Assembly: GCF_000369805.1 (NCBI RefSeq)
Contig: NZ_KB850224.1
Location: 3,864,001-3,928,000 of the forward strand
DNA from: Acinetobacter sp. NIPH 2100
GTDB lineage: Bacteria; Pseudomonadota; Gammaproteobacteria; Pseudomonadales; Moraxellaceae
Direction of reading: 5' to 3'
DNA: 64,000 bases
Part shown: positions 18,181 through 26,800 of the stretch, piece after piece
How the letters are laid out: every line of letters starts with the position of its first letter
Numbering within the stretch: position 1 is the first letter of the stretch
Made by a program: the position numbers and the translations under genes
The notes under the pieces: generated by a model
What the model saw: only the letters and a program-made list of their open reading frames with translations
Told to the model about the DNA's origin: nothing
Databases searched by the model: none

Positions 18181-19461
18181 TTACTGCTGTTGTTGTTCCT
18201 GCTGCCAACGACGCTGTTGTAAACGTTCACCTTCAACTTCACGTTTATTTAAGGCTCGCTCATACAACTTGGTACCGCGTAGTTCAGGCGGCAAATAGTC
18301 CTGCAACACAAAATGCTCTGGATAATTATGCGGATACAGATAATCCACCCCATAACCTTGCTGTTTCATTAACTTGGTCGGTGCATTGCGCAGATGTAAT
18401 GGCACAGGAAGATTTGCAGTTTTTTCTGCCAGCTCCAACGCTCGGTTAATGGCTAAATAGGTACTGTTACTTTTTGGACTGGTCGCCAAGTAAACTGCAC
18501 ATTGCCCCAAAATAATTCGTGCTTCGGGCATCCCTACCGCTTGTACTGAACGGAAGCATTCTCCTGCCAGTAACAGGGCATTTGGATTTGAATTACCAAT
18601 GTCTTCCGATGCAGCAATCAGCATACGACGCGCAATAAAGACTGGATCTTCACCACCTTTCAGCATCCGAGCCATCCAGTACAGTGTCGCATCTGGATCA
18701 CTGCCACGAATAGATTTGATAAATGCCGAAACCAGATCATAATGTTGCTCACCCGATTTGTCATAGCGGGCAATATTTTGCTGCGCCACTTTGACCACAA
18801 TCGCATTGGTCACGATATTTTCAATATCCGGCTCAAAGGTACTGGCAATCAGATCAATCAGATTGAGCGCCTTACGTGCGTCACCCGCAGCGAATTGAAT
18901 CAGGGCATCGTATTCTTCAATCTGAATAAAACGCTCTTTCAAGAACTTATCGCTCTGAATGGCTTTATTCAGTAAGGTTTGAATGGCATCTGCATCCAGA
19001 CTATTCAGGGTATAGACCTGACAGCGGGACAGCAACGCACTATTGACCTCGAAAGATGGGTTTTCAGTGGTTGCACCAATCAAGGTGATTTTGCCTTTCT
19101 CAACCGCATTGAGTAAGGCATCTTGCTGAGATTTATTGAAGCGATGAATCTCGTCAATAAAGACCACAGGTGTCAACAAGTCACCACTTTCCGCAATCAC
19201 TTCACGAAGCTCTTTTACGCCCGTATTCAACGCAGATAAGCTGATAAAAGGACGATCTACAGCTTGAGCCAATAACAATGCAATCGTGGTCTTCCCGACG
19301 CCTGGCGGGCCCCAGAAGATGATTGAAGGCAAGTGCCCTTGATCAATCATCTGACGTAAAGGGGCGTTTTCACCTAGCAAATGATCTTGTCCAATAATTT
19401 CGGATAAGTCACGAGGGCGTAAGCGTTCAGGTAAAGGAATATGCGTATCTGACATCATCAC
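18181..19461 (-). CDS. rarA: Replication-associated recombination protein A (AAA+ ATPase)
   Basis: Clamp-loader-like AAA+ ATPase (MgsA/RarA) acting at stalled replication forks. Walker A is GPPGVGKTT (51-59), Walker B VVFIDEIHRF, followed by sensor GATTENPSFEVNSALLSRCQ; the C-terminal half is the RarA-specific tetramerisation region with EDIGNSNPNALLLA. Length 426. Three consecutive Met codons open the frame, so the exact start is ambiguous by two residues. The C-terminus is Gln-rich. Confidence 0.96.
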   Translation of the reverse strand: MMMSDTHIPLPERLRPRDLSEIIGQDHLLGENAPLRQMIDQGHLPSIIFWGPPGVGKTTIALLLAQAVDRPFISLSALNTGVKELREVIAESGDLLTPVVFIDEIHRFNKSQQDALLNAVEKGKITLIGATTENPSFEVNSALLSRCQVYTLNSLDADAIQTLLNKAIQSDKFLKERFIQIEEYDALIQFAAGDARKALNLIDLIASTFEPDIENIVTNAIVVKVAQQNIARYDKSGEQHYDLVSAFIKSIRGSDPDATLYWMARMLKGGEDPVFIARRMLIAASEDIGNSNPNALLLAGECFRSVQAVGMPEARIILGQCAVYLATSPKSNSTYLAINRALELAEKTANLPVPLHLRNAPTKLMKQQGYGVDYLYPHNYPEHFVLQDYLPPELRGTKLYERALNKREVEGERLQQRRWQQEQQQQ

Positions 19462-19537
19462 TGGCTTTATGATCTTTTACCCTAGTCTATTGTGTCTGAC
19501 ACAAATCTACAATTTGAATCTGTAGACATGCGACATT

Positions 19538-20725
19538 CTATTGCGCGCTGTTCACTTGAATCAATTGCTGCATCACGCCATAACTGGCTTTAATCCGTTC
19601 TTGATTCGGAAAATTGGTATTGGCTAACATGACAATCCCGATTTTTTGTTGTGGAATAAAGGCTGCATACGCACCAAAGCCATTGCTTGATCCTGTTTTA
19701 TTAAAGAACGTTGCTGCTGAAGCAATTTTTGGTTGTTTAACCGCGAGCGCAGTATGGCTTTCTAAGGCCATTTTACTGGAGTTACCTTCTAACAAGGTCT
19801 CTAATTTCACAGGATATGCATATTGTTCCCATCCCAAGCCTTGTGTCATCGCACCGACTTTAAAATACCCCACATGGGTGTTCTCTATTGCTTTGCGAAG
19901 CGGCTGTTTTAACTGCTGCGGGTTGATCTGTGCATCCAGAAATTTCAGCATATCCGCACTGCTACTTTTCACACCATAGGCTTCGGCATCCAACATGCCT
20001 GGCGATACACGCATGGCTTGATCCGCTTTATAGCCCCAAGCATAGTGCTGCATCTGTTGCTCAGGTACCTGAATAAAACTGTGTGTTAGTCCCAATTGGG
20101 GGAAAAGGGTTTGCTCCAATAATTCAGCATAGGGTTTCTTCATCGCCAATGCCGTGACATAGCCCATCAAGCCGATACTTGGATTGGAATACTGTCTTGC
20201 CGCACCAACTTTGGTCTTTGGTTGCCATGTTTGAAAATACTTGACCATATCCTGTGGCTGGGTCACCTGATCAGGAAACTGCAAAGGAAAACCACCTGCG
20301 CTATAGGTGCCGAGATTCAGTAAGGTGGCACGATTCACCGCAGTGTTCTTGAGTTCAGGGAAATATTTGGCAGGATGATCAGCAAATGAAAGCTGGCCTT
20401 GTGCTTGTGCATAACCCGCTAAAGTTGCATTAAAGGTCTTACTCACCGAGCCAAGTTCAAATAAGGTATGGTTGCTAATGGGTTGCTGGCTTTGTTTCGA
20501 CGCTACCCCATAATTCACGAAATAATGCTTGCCATTCAATGTGACTGCAACCGCCATACCAGGGATTTTATACTGTGCTAACAAGGGCTTGAACTGCTGA
20601 TCTACAATTTTTTGAACTTGTTGCTCCGTCAAAGTTCCTGCCCAAAGTGCTGAACTGCTAGACACTAATCCTGTCAGTAAACATAGTTTTTTTAAAGTCA
20701 TAGAAAAGGTATTCGGCTGATTCAT
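19538..20725 (-). CDS. ampC: ADC-type class C beta-lactamase
   Basis: Periplasmic serine cephalosporinase of the Acinetobacter-derived group. Class C motifs are all present and correctly spaced: nucleophile Ser93 in SVSK (93-96), Tyr179 in YSN (179-181) and KTG (343-345). An N-terminal signal peptide ends near LWAG. Length is 395. Relative to well-known ADC enzymes the mature N-terminus and several loops look diverged, suggesting a species-specific intrinsic allele. No insertion sequence lies upstream, so there is no sign of IS-driven overexpression, and no ampR-like regulator is adjacent. A start at Met9 is also possible. Confidence 0.93.
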   Translation of the reverse strand: MNQPNTFSMTLKKLCLLTGLVSSSSALWAGTLTEQQVQKIVDQQFKPLLAQYKIPGMAVAVTLNGKHYFVNYGVASKQSQQPISNHTLFELGSVSKTFNATLAGYAQAQGQLSFADHPAKYFPELKNTAVNRATLLNLGTYSAGGFPLQFPDQVTQPQDMVKYFQTWQPKTKVGAARQYSNPSIGLMGYVTALAMKKPYAELLEQTLFPQLGLTHSFIQVPEQQMQHYAWGYKADQAMRVSPGMLDAEAYGVKSSSADMLKFLDAQINPQQLKQPLRKAIENTHVGYFKVGAMTQGLGWEQYAYPVKLETLLEGNSSKMALESHTALAVKQPKIASAATFFNKTGSSNGFGAYAAFIPQQKIGIVMLANTNFPNQERIKASYGVMQQLIQVNSAQ

Positions 20726-20750
20726 GGATTATTTCACTGTTAGTTAAAAT

Positions 20751-21914
20751 TTAATTGGCACTGAGTTTCAGTAACTTGGCATGCGGACCATCTTCGATGA
20801 CCCAAATCGAACCATCCGTGGCTTGCTGTAGCCCACGAATTCGCTGTTTCATATCGAGCCGTTGTACTTCTCGCACAGGTTCAGATTTCAAGTCCACCAC
20901 CACAACGGCTTTCGAAGATAAACCACCGATGAGAGCCTTATGTTGCCATAAAGGAAACTGCTGACCTGAATAAATGATCATGCTGGACGGTGAAATCACA
21001 GGCGTCCAATCAATTGCAGGAGCTTTAAATTCTGGACGGGTATGATGATCTGGAATGGGCAAACCCGAATAATGATCTCCATTTGAAACCACGGGATAGC
21101 CATAATTTTCACCTTTCACAATACGATTCAACTCATCACCGCCTTGAGGGCCCATTTCAACCACCCACAACTGGTCTTGCGCATCAAATGCCATACCCAG
21201 TGGATTACGATGGCCTAAAGACCAGATTTCAGCAGTGACGCCACCCTGTTGATAAAATGGATTCCCCTCCGCAGCAGTTCCATCCTCATTCAAGCGCAAG
21301 ACTTTGCCTAAATTACTTTTTAAATCCTGAGCAGGGTCAAATTTCTGCCGCTCGCCCGAGCTGACCCACAGTTTGCCATCTGGTCCAAATTGCATACGAT
21401 GCCCATAATGTCCCTGTCCTGAGACCTTAGGCACTTGCTGCCAAATGGTTTTTAAATCGGTGAGTTTGGGTTGTGCAGGATTGGATAAATCCAGCGTGGC
21501 GCGTGCAATCTCCGCACCATATCCAGCTTGCCCTTTGCTGGCATAGCTCAAATACAGCTCGTGATTATGCTGAAAATCGGGGTGTAAAATAATATCGCCT
21601 AAACCGCCTTGCCCACCATAACTCACTGTTGGAACACCAGCTATATTGATACTGGATTTGCTTTTAGGATCGAATAATTTTAATTTTCCTTTGCGTTCCG
21701 TAATCAATAACCGTTGATCAGGCAACTTGGTGATCGCCCAAGGTTCATCGAATTCGGCCACAGACTCAGTTCGATACGTTTGCGCAATGCTCTGACTCGA
21801 AGCATGTTGGGCTGTATTCTGCTCTGGCGTTTTGGAATTGCTTTCGTTGGCACCACAAGCGACCAGAAATAAAATGCCACTGTATAACACAGGTGTCATC
21901 AACAGTTTATTCAC
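20751..21914 (-). CDS. PQQ-dependent sugar dehydrogenase-like lipoprotein (Asd/YliI type)
   Basis: Six-bladed beta-propeller of the glucose/sorbosone dehydrogenase family, likely a periplasmic PQQ enzyme oxidising aldose sugars. I start it at a GTG at 21914 (387 residues) because AGGGAGAT lies about 5 bp upstream and the resulting N-terminus is a clean lipoprotein signal ending LVACG. Family landmarks are EPWAITKLPDQRLLITER, the GQGGLGDIILHPDF stretch, SGERQKFDP, WSLGHRNPLGMAFD and WVVEMGPQGGDELN. Its stop codon lies 25 bp upstream of the beta-lactamase start, so they may share a transcript. Confidence 0.88.
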   Translation of the reverse strand: MNKLLMTPVLYSGILFLVACGANESNSKTPEQNTAQHASSQSIAQTYRTESVAEFDEPWAITKLPDQRLLITERKGKLKLFDPKSKSSINIAGVPTVSYGGQGGLGDIILHPDFQHNHELYLSYASKGQAGYGAEIARATLDLSNPAQPKLTDLKTIWQQVPKVSGQGHYGHRMQFGPDGKLWVSSGERQKFDPAQDLKSNLGKVLRLNEDGTAAEGNPFYQQGGVTAEIWSLGHRNPLGMAFDAQDQLWVVEMGPQGGDELNRIVKGENYGYPVVSNGDHYSGLPIPDHHTRPEFKAPAIDWTPVISPSSMIIYSGQQFPLWQHKALIGGLSSKAVVVVDLKSEPVREVQRLDMKQRIRGLQQATDGSIWVIEDGPHAKLLKLSAN

Positions 21915-22022
21915 GGCATATCTCCCTCTTTTTATTCTTATCTTAGGGAATTGCATTCATAAAAATACTGTAAAAGTGTTGTTGTTATGATGACTGAGTT
22001 TTCTTGATTGCCTAGGTAAAGA

Positions 22023-22475
22023 TCAGCGTATCCAACGCACAATATAATCTTCAATCTGTTCCTCATCAATTTCAGTTTCTGAAATACAACGCCCGGCTGC
22101 GGACTTCTTCGCCTTGATCACACTTTGACGCGAACCTGTATTGAGGTAATGCCAAGACGGCAAATTCTTGCCTTCACTTAAACGACGGTACGCACAGCTT
22201 GGCGGCAACCAAGAAATCGTACTGAGCCGCTCAGGTGTCAGCTGAATACAGTCAGGCACTTGTTGCTGACGGTTGGGGTAATCTGAACAACGCGCGGTTT
22301 TACAATCCAACAATTTGCACGACACTTTGGTATAAGCCACTTCTGCGGTTTCTTCGTCTTCTAACTTGACCAGACAACATAAACCACAACCATCACACAA
22401 TGCTTCCCACTCCGCATTGCTGAGCTGATCAAGCGGATATTGTTTCCAAAAGTTGGGGCGCAATTCGACGGACAT
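22023..22475 (-). CDS. YcgN family cysteine-cluster protein (UPF0260)
   Basis: Small cytoplasmic protein of unknown function with a conserved cysteine cluster likely to bind zinc or an iron-sulfur centre: LCDGCGLCCLVKL, then CKLLDCKTARCSDY, and further cysteines in PDCIQL and PPSCAYR. I place the start at the ATG at 22475 (150 residues) because similarity to E. coli YcgN (153 residues) begins there. Two upstream ATGs at 22508 and 22520 remain open; neither choice has a convincing ribosome-binding site. It is divergent from a tiny DUF1328 gene. Confidence 0.88.
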   Translation of the reverse strand: MSVELRPNFWKQYPLDQLSNAEWEALCDGCGLCCLVKLEDEETAEVAYTKVSCKLLDCKTARCSDYPNRQQQVPDCIQLTPERLSTISWLPPSCAYRRLSEGKNLPSWHYLNTGSRQSVIKAKKSAAGRCISETEIDEEQIEDYIVRWIR

Positions 22476-22661
22476 ACCAGTTGTTTCAATTTTAAAGGAG
22501 CTTTGCATTATAGCATTCATCCATGCTCAACTTGGCCCAATCTCTTTTAACTCATTTAACACTTCTTTAAGTATTAAACATTTAAACCACATAAACACCA
22601 CATTTCGCTTAAAAAACACACGCTATAGTGGACTCATAACGAAAAATTAGGAGAACACGAC

Positions 22662-22820
22662 ATGTTCCGTTGGGCCATTATTTTTGCTGTAATCGCGCTC
22701 ATTGCCAGTTTATTAGGTTTTGGTGGTGTGGCAGGTTTATCCAAAGATTTCGCAGTCATCTTATTGGTTGTTGCTGTCATCTTAGCAATCGTTGGGTTTA
22801 TATCTAGAGGTAAAGTCTAG
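22662..22820 (+). CDS. DUF1328 family small membrane protein (YtjA/UPF0391)
   Basis: A 52-residue protein, easily missed because of its size. It starts MFRWAIIFAVIALIASLLGF and ends in FISRGKV, with two hydrophobic helices separated by GGVAGLSKDF, the standard layout of the family. AGGAGA lies 7 bp before the ATG and a rho-independent terminator lies about 20 bp after the stop, so it is a complete monocistronic gene. Its function is unknown; family members are often expressed under stress, which is general knowledge rather than something seen here. Confidence 0.92.
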   Translation: MFRWAIIFAVIALIASLLGFGGVAGLSKDFAVILLVVAVILAIVGFISRGKV

Positions 22821-22842
22821 TTATCTGACTTACCCAAAAAAT

Positions 22843-22874
22843 AAAAAAGAAGAATCTTGGTATTCTTCTTTTTT
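22843..22874 (+). terminator. Rho-independent terminator after the DUF1328 gene
   Basis: AAAAAAGAAGAAT pairs with ATTCTTCTTTTTT across a CTTGGT-type loop, followed by more T. It is AT-rich but long. Confidence 0.8.
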
Positions 22875-22978
22875 ATTTTTAATCGCCGCTAAAACAAGCG
22901 TATTTATTCTGTTTTTACGCTGCCATCCTTTTTATGTTTTAATCAATGCATTCTAAAAATACAGATCAGGATTATAGA

Positions 22979-23716
22979 ATGAGCTTCCCGATTAACACCC
23001 GTGAAATTGAATATACCGCTCCCGATGGTCAACTCTTAATTGGTTATTTCGCTGCACCCGCAATTGATATGCCTGTTGCAGGCGTGATTGTTGCACCTGA
23101 ATGGTGGGGGCGTAATGCATACACTGAGCAACGCGCACATGAGCTTGCCGAACATGGTTTTGCTGCTCTAGCAATTGATATGTATGGCGATAAAAAAGTG
23201 ACCACGGCTGTACCCCAAGCTTCAGAATGGATGAATCAAACTTTTGAGCATGCAGATACCATCGTCAATCGTGCTCAAGCAGGCTTAGAAACTTTAGCAG
23301 CTCAAGCAGAAGTCAATGCAGATAAACTTGCAGCAGTCGGTTTCTGTTATGGTGGTAAAGTGGTATTGGATTTAGCTCGTTCAGGTGCAGATCTCAAAGC
23401 AGTTGCAACCTTTCATGCCATCTTGAGTCCTAAAGCCCCTGCTGAGAAAGGCAAAGTTAAAGCCGAGATTTTAGTGCTACATGGTGAGTTGGACAGCATG
23501 GTGACCTTAGACAATGTCGCAAGCTTCCGTCAGGAAATGCATGATGCAGGCGTTGATCACGACGTGATTATTTTTGAAGACGCAAAGCATGGTTTTAGTA
23601 ACCCACTTGCTGATGAACGTGCTAAAGCCAACAATGTTGACTTAGGTTATAACGCTGAAGCTGAGCGTCAAAGTCTTGAAGCGATGTATGAGCTGTTGGA
23701 TAAACATTTAAAGTGA
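22979..23716 (+). CDS. Dienelactone hydrolase family protein
   Basis: Cytoplasmic alpha/beta-hydrolase of about 245 residues. The nucleophile is a cysteine in the elbow GFCYGGKV, as in true dienelactone hydrolases, with the acid in HGELDSMV and the histidine in AKHGFSN; a conserved Glu occurs in APEWWGRN. I favour the ATG at 22979, which begins MSFPINTREIEY; the ATG at 22946 adds 11 polar residues. No aromatic-degradation genes lie nearby, so the natural substrate is unknown and classical dienelactone hydrolysis should not be assumed. Confidence 0.88.
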   Translation: MSFPINTREIEYTAPDGQLLIGYFAAPAIDMPVAGVIVAPEWWGRNAYTEQRAHELAEHGFAALAIDMYGDKKVTTAVPQASEWMNQTFEHADTIVNRAQAGLETLAAQAEVNADKLAAVGFCYGGKVVLDLARSGADLKAVATFHAILSPKAPAEKGKVKAEILVLHGELDSMVTLDNVASFRQEMHDAGVDHDVIIFEDAKHGFSNPLADERAKANNVDLGYNAEAERQSLEAMYELLDKHLK

Positions 23717-24305
23717 TTTGAAAATATTGCTAAAAGTCTAGAGGCAAAGAATGAAACAAAATAACTTTTTTTGTTTAATCACTCGATAATCTTTGCTGTT
23801 TGTAAAACCAGAATCTAAACGCTCGTAAAAGTTTACTAGAGCAAAGGCGACATGGATGTCGCCCATTGAACTGCATTACAAGGACGTAATGTCAGTTCAA
23901 TAAAGGATTTTTGCTTACTTTTCATCCTTGAAAAGTAAGGCGAGCCGCAGGCTGATGAAAAGTTAGATAAGAGCTTAGCATAGCTCCGCAGTGCTAGCAT
24001 TGCCCCATTTTATACTCAAAATTGCAATCATTACATGTAGGGCGATGCCTTATTTTGACGGGTCATGAGTTTCGACTAACGCAACGCAAGGCCCCCCTCT
24101 ATTGGGCTGATTATACTGCCTGAGCAATTGTCAAAGCAGCTCATTGGGCGGCATCCATGCCTTTGCTCAGGCAAATATAGACGAGACTTGAATCAAACCT
24201 TGATCTAAACCCACGCCCCAATCTCGTTAATGTTCCAATAGAATTTTAACGCCTAAAAAACCTATTTCCGCTATACTACACCCCTGCTTTTTACTGTTCT
24301 GATTC
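23717..24305. repeat. Hairpin-rich intergenic region
   Basis: This 589-bp gap has no credible gene but is dense in inverted repeats: GGCGACAT-GG-ATGTCGCC (23846-23863); ATTGAACTG-CATTAC...GTAATG-T-CAGTTCAAT (23865-23901); CTTACTTTTC...GAAAAGTAAG (23914-23939); AGCC-GCA-GGCT (23943-23953); and an outer stem GCCTGAGCAA (24118-24127) with TTGCTCAGGC (24163-24172) enclosing GGCAT-CC-ATGCC (24150-24161). The first, second and last hairpins share a GGAYGT-like core, the last on the opposite strand. This looks like a structured, probably repeated element. The mutY promoter lies at its right end, with a TATACT near 24275. Confidence 0.6.
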
Positions 24306-25343
24306 ATGCCTGATTTTTCATTTTCTGATGCCCTGCTTACATGGTTCGACCAACACGGTCGCCATGACTTACCATGGCAAGTTGCCGATGATCCGTACAA
24401 GGTATGGGTCTCAGAAATCATGCTGCAACAGACGCAAGTCAAAACTGTACTGCAATATTTCGACCGTTTTATTGAACGATTTCCAACCGTAGAAACCCTA
24501 GGAAAAGCCAGCTGGGATGATGTCGCCCCGTATTGGGCAGGACTCGGCTACTATGCTCGCGCACGCAATCTACATAAAGCGGCAGGGATCGTTAGCCAAA
24601 AAGGTGAGTTTCCAGAAACCCTAGAACAATGGATCGAACTCCCAGGCATTGGCCGCTCCACTGCTGGAGCATTGATGTCGCTGGGCTTACGCCAGTATGG
24701 CGTGATTATGGACGGTAACGTGAAACGTGTTTTAGCGCGTTTTCTTGCGATCGAAGATGATTTGTCCAAGCCACAACATGAACGAGCGCTATGGCAAATT
24801 GCAGAAGATCTTTGTCCAAAAGAGCGCAATCATGATTATACTCAAGCGATCATGGATTTAGGGGCTACCGTGTGTACCCCCAAAAAACCGCTGTGTTTAT
24901 ATTGCCCGATGCAACAACACTGCCAAGCCTATCAACAAGGCATCGAACAGGAACTCCCCTTCAAAAAAGCCAAGAAACCCGTTCCAGTTAGAACAGCCAA
25001 TGTGTTACTGATCCAATCTGGAGATGAATGGTTCTGGCAACAACGTGAAGCGCATGGTCTGTGGGGAGGATTGTATTGTCTTCCGATTATTGAACAAGCA
25101 ACCGAATTACAACAGATTGAGCAGCACTTTAAACTACAAGCTCAAGTATCATCATTGCAGATTAGCCATAGCTTTACTCACTTCACTTGGTTACTGCATG
25201 AAAAACTGTTCCACGTGGAACATGATCAAAAAGAACAGTTAAGCATCGAATTAAATGGCATATGGCTAAGCCCAGAAAATGCGATTGCCAAAGGCATTCC
25301 AACAGCCATGAAAAAATTGATTACAGCCAAGCAAAACACTTAA
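24306..25343 (+). CDS. mutY: Adenine DNA glycosylase
   Basis: Removes adenine mispaired with 8-oxoguanine. The HhH-GPD fold is clear: SEIMLQQTQV with the catalytic Glu, LPGIGRSTAGALMSLG as the helix-hairpin-helix and MDGNVKRVLAR with the catalytic Asp. The iron-sulfur loop follows the Cys-x6-Cys-x2-Cys-x5-Cys pattern in CTPKKPLCLYCPMQQHC. A C-terminal NUDIX-like MutT domain recognises 8-oxoG. Length is 345. It is followed by an M23 lipoprotein gene whose start lies 38 bp past the stop. Confidence 0.97.
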   Translation: MPDFSFSDALLTWFDQHGRHDLPWQVADDPYKVWVSEIMLQQTQVKTVLQYFDRFIERFPTVETLGKASWDDVAPYWAGLGYYARARNLHKAAGIVSQKGEFPETLEQWIELPGIGRSTAGALMSLGLRQYGVIMDGNVKRVLARFLAIEDDLSKPQHERALWQIAEDLCPKERNHDYTQAIMDLGATVCTPKKPLCLYCPMQQHCQAYQQGIEQELPFKKAKKPVPVRTANVLLIQSGDEWFWQQREAHGLWGGLYCLPIIEQATELQQIEQHFKLQAQVSSLQISHSFTHFTWLLHEKLFHVEHDQKEQLSIELNGIWLSPENAIAKGIPTAMKKLITAKQNT

Positions 25344-25381
25344 AGCGCTTTATGCTGTCGATCAAAATGCAAGGAGTTTGT

Positions 25382-25918
25382 GTGCGTCGTTCGATTTCCT
25401 ATACCGTTCTTGGTGTTCTGATGGTTCTACTTTCAGCATGTACCACTGCCCCAAAAAAACCAACACCCTTGCCCAACGCACAGGTGAATAAACTGAAAAA
25501 TATGCGTCTAGATAGCCGCCTACCCGTTCCAGTCAAAGGTGTGAGTCAAAACGAATTACGTGATACTTGGGGTGCTGCACGTAGTCAGGGTCGTAGCCAT
25601 GAAGGCATCGATATCATGGCAGAGCGTGGTACGAAAGTGTATAGTGCGACCGAAGGCTTAGTTGCTGATTTACGTAATAATAATTTAGGTGGCAAAGTGA
25701 TCTGGATCATTGGACCAGCAGGCTCTTGGCACTATTATGCGCATTTGGACGGTCATAAACGCGGTCTCAAGGTTGGTGACTATGTGCGTAAAGGTGATCT
25801 GATCGGTTATGTGGGAAATACTGGTAATGCTCGTTATACCTCTCCACATTTACACTACGGAATTTATTTAAATGGCAAAGGGCGTGGTGCAGTCAATCCA
25901 TACCCGTATTTACGTTAG
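25382..25918 (+). CDS. M23/LytM family lipoprotein
   Basis: Peptidoglycan-directed peptidase-fold lipoprotein, anchored to a membrane facing the periplasm. I start it at the GTG at 25382 (178 residues) because AAGGAG (25371-25376) lies 5 bp upstream and the signal peptide then ends in the lipobox LLSAC. The LytM domain has SHEGIDIMAERGTKV (zinc His and Asp) and SPHLHYGIYLNGKG (the HxH), so the metal ligands appear intact, unlike inactive NlpD/EnvC activators. An in-frame ATG at 25262 lies inside mutY and would bury the signal peptide. Confidence 0.88.
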   Translation: MRRSISYTVLGVLMVLLSACTTAPKKPTPLPNAQVNKLKNMRLDSRLPVPVKGVSQNELRDTWGAARSQGRSHEGIDIMAERGTKVYSATEGLVADLRNNNLGGKVIWIIGPAGSWHYYAHLDGHKRGLKVGDYVRKGDLIGYVGNTGNARYTSPHLHYGIYLNGKGRGAVNPYPYLR

Positions 25919-25927
25919 GAATCTACA

Positions 25928-26173
25928 ATGTCAGAAGCATTGATTGAACGTCTGGTTGAATTTGCAGAGTCTGGAAATCAGCAGAAAATCATCATTCAGG
26001 GTACCAGCTATCAAGGTTGGATCATGGAAATTACCGAAGATGCTTTGTTGATTAGTACAGGCTTTGCCGATAAATCAGGTAAAGACTTTTGGCTTAAATT
26101 TACTGATTTAAATAGCGCAGAACTGTATTATTGGGATACTCGCCCAAATGAATGGGTGGCATTCCAACTTTAA
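25928..26173 (+). CDS. Small hypothetical protein
   Basis: An 81-residue acidic cytoplasmic-looking protein that I do not recognise. It has an N-terminal helix (ALIERLVEFAESGNQQ) then several predicted beta strands, including IIIQGTSYQGWIMEIT and ALLISTGFADKSGKDFW. There is no signal peptide or cysteine. It starts 9 bp after the M23 lipoprotein stop and is followed by tag after 36 bp, so it is probably cotranscribed. Its codon use resembles its neighbours, arguing that it is a real chromosomal gene. Confidence 0.8.
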   Translation: MSEALIERLVEFAESGNQQKIIIQGTSYQGWIMEITEDALLISTGFADKSGKDFWLKFTDLNSAELYYWDTRPNEWVAFQL

Positions 26174-26209
26174 ATTATGCTGTTCAAATAACAATAAGGA
26201 GCATCAAAT

Positions 26210-26764
26210 ATGTCAACTCAACGCTGTGGCTGGTGCTCCGATGATCCCCTCTATATCGCCTACCATGATCAAGAATGGGGCAAGGCTCAACATGACGAAA
26301 CCCATTTGTTTGAGATGCTCTGTCTAGAAGGACAACAAGCCGGACTTTCATGGATTACGGTACTGAAAAAACGTGATCACTACCGCTCACATTTCTTTCA
26401 ACATTCCATTTCCGAAGTCGCGGCACTGACGGATGATCAACTCGAATTCAAACTCAGTGACGCAGGCTTAATCCGTCACATCGGTAAGTTAAAAGCCATC
26501 CGTGATAATGCGATTGCTTGGCTCAAACTCAAAGATGAGGTCAACGATGTCCCCGCTTGGTTATGGAGTTTTGTCGATCATCAAACCGAAAATAATGATG
26601 TGGCGAATTACCGCGAAGCACCTGCACAAACTGAGCTTAGCCAGAAACTATCAAAAACCTTAAAAAAACGTGGCTTTAAATTCGTGGGCCCAACCACCTG
26701 TTATGCGTTTATGCAAGCGGTTGGTATGGTCAATGACCACGAAAATCATTGCCAATTTAAATAA
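26210..26764 (+). CDS. tag: DNA-3-methyladenine glycosylase I
   Basis: Excises 3-methyladenine from alkylated DNA. The N-terminal RCGWCSDDPLYIAYHDQEWG is the Tag signature; zinc is held by Cys and His residues at the two ends, the C-terminal ones in VNDHENHC. GLSWITVLKKRDHYR is the conserved substrate-pocket helix. Length 184 is typical. AAGGAG lies about 9 bp before the ATG. It follows mutY and the M23 gene in a loose, same-strand repair cluster. Confidence 0.96.
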   Translation: MSTQRCGWCSDDPLYIAYHDQEWGKAQHDETHLFEMLCLEGQQAGLSWITVLKKRDHYRSHFFQHSISEVAALTDDQLEFKLSDAGLIRHIGKLKAIRDNAIAWLKLKDEVNDVPAWLWSFVDHQTENNDVANYREAPAQTELSQKLSKTLKKRGFKFVGPTTCYAFMQAVGMVNDHENHCQFK

Positions 26765-26800
26765 CAAATCATCATCGATTTTCCTTGAATGGGAGTTCCA

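Noticed and set aside
24227..24442. Minus-strand reading frame of 71 residues overlapping the mutY start
   Set aside because: Shadow of mutY; no ribosome-binding site or recognisable protein features.
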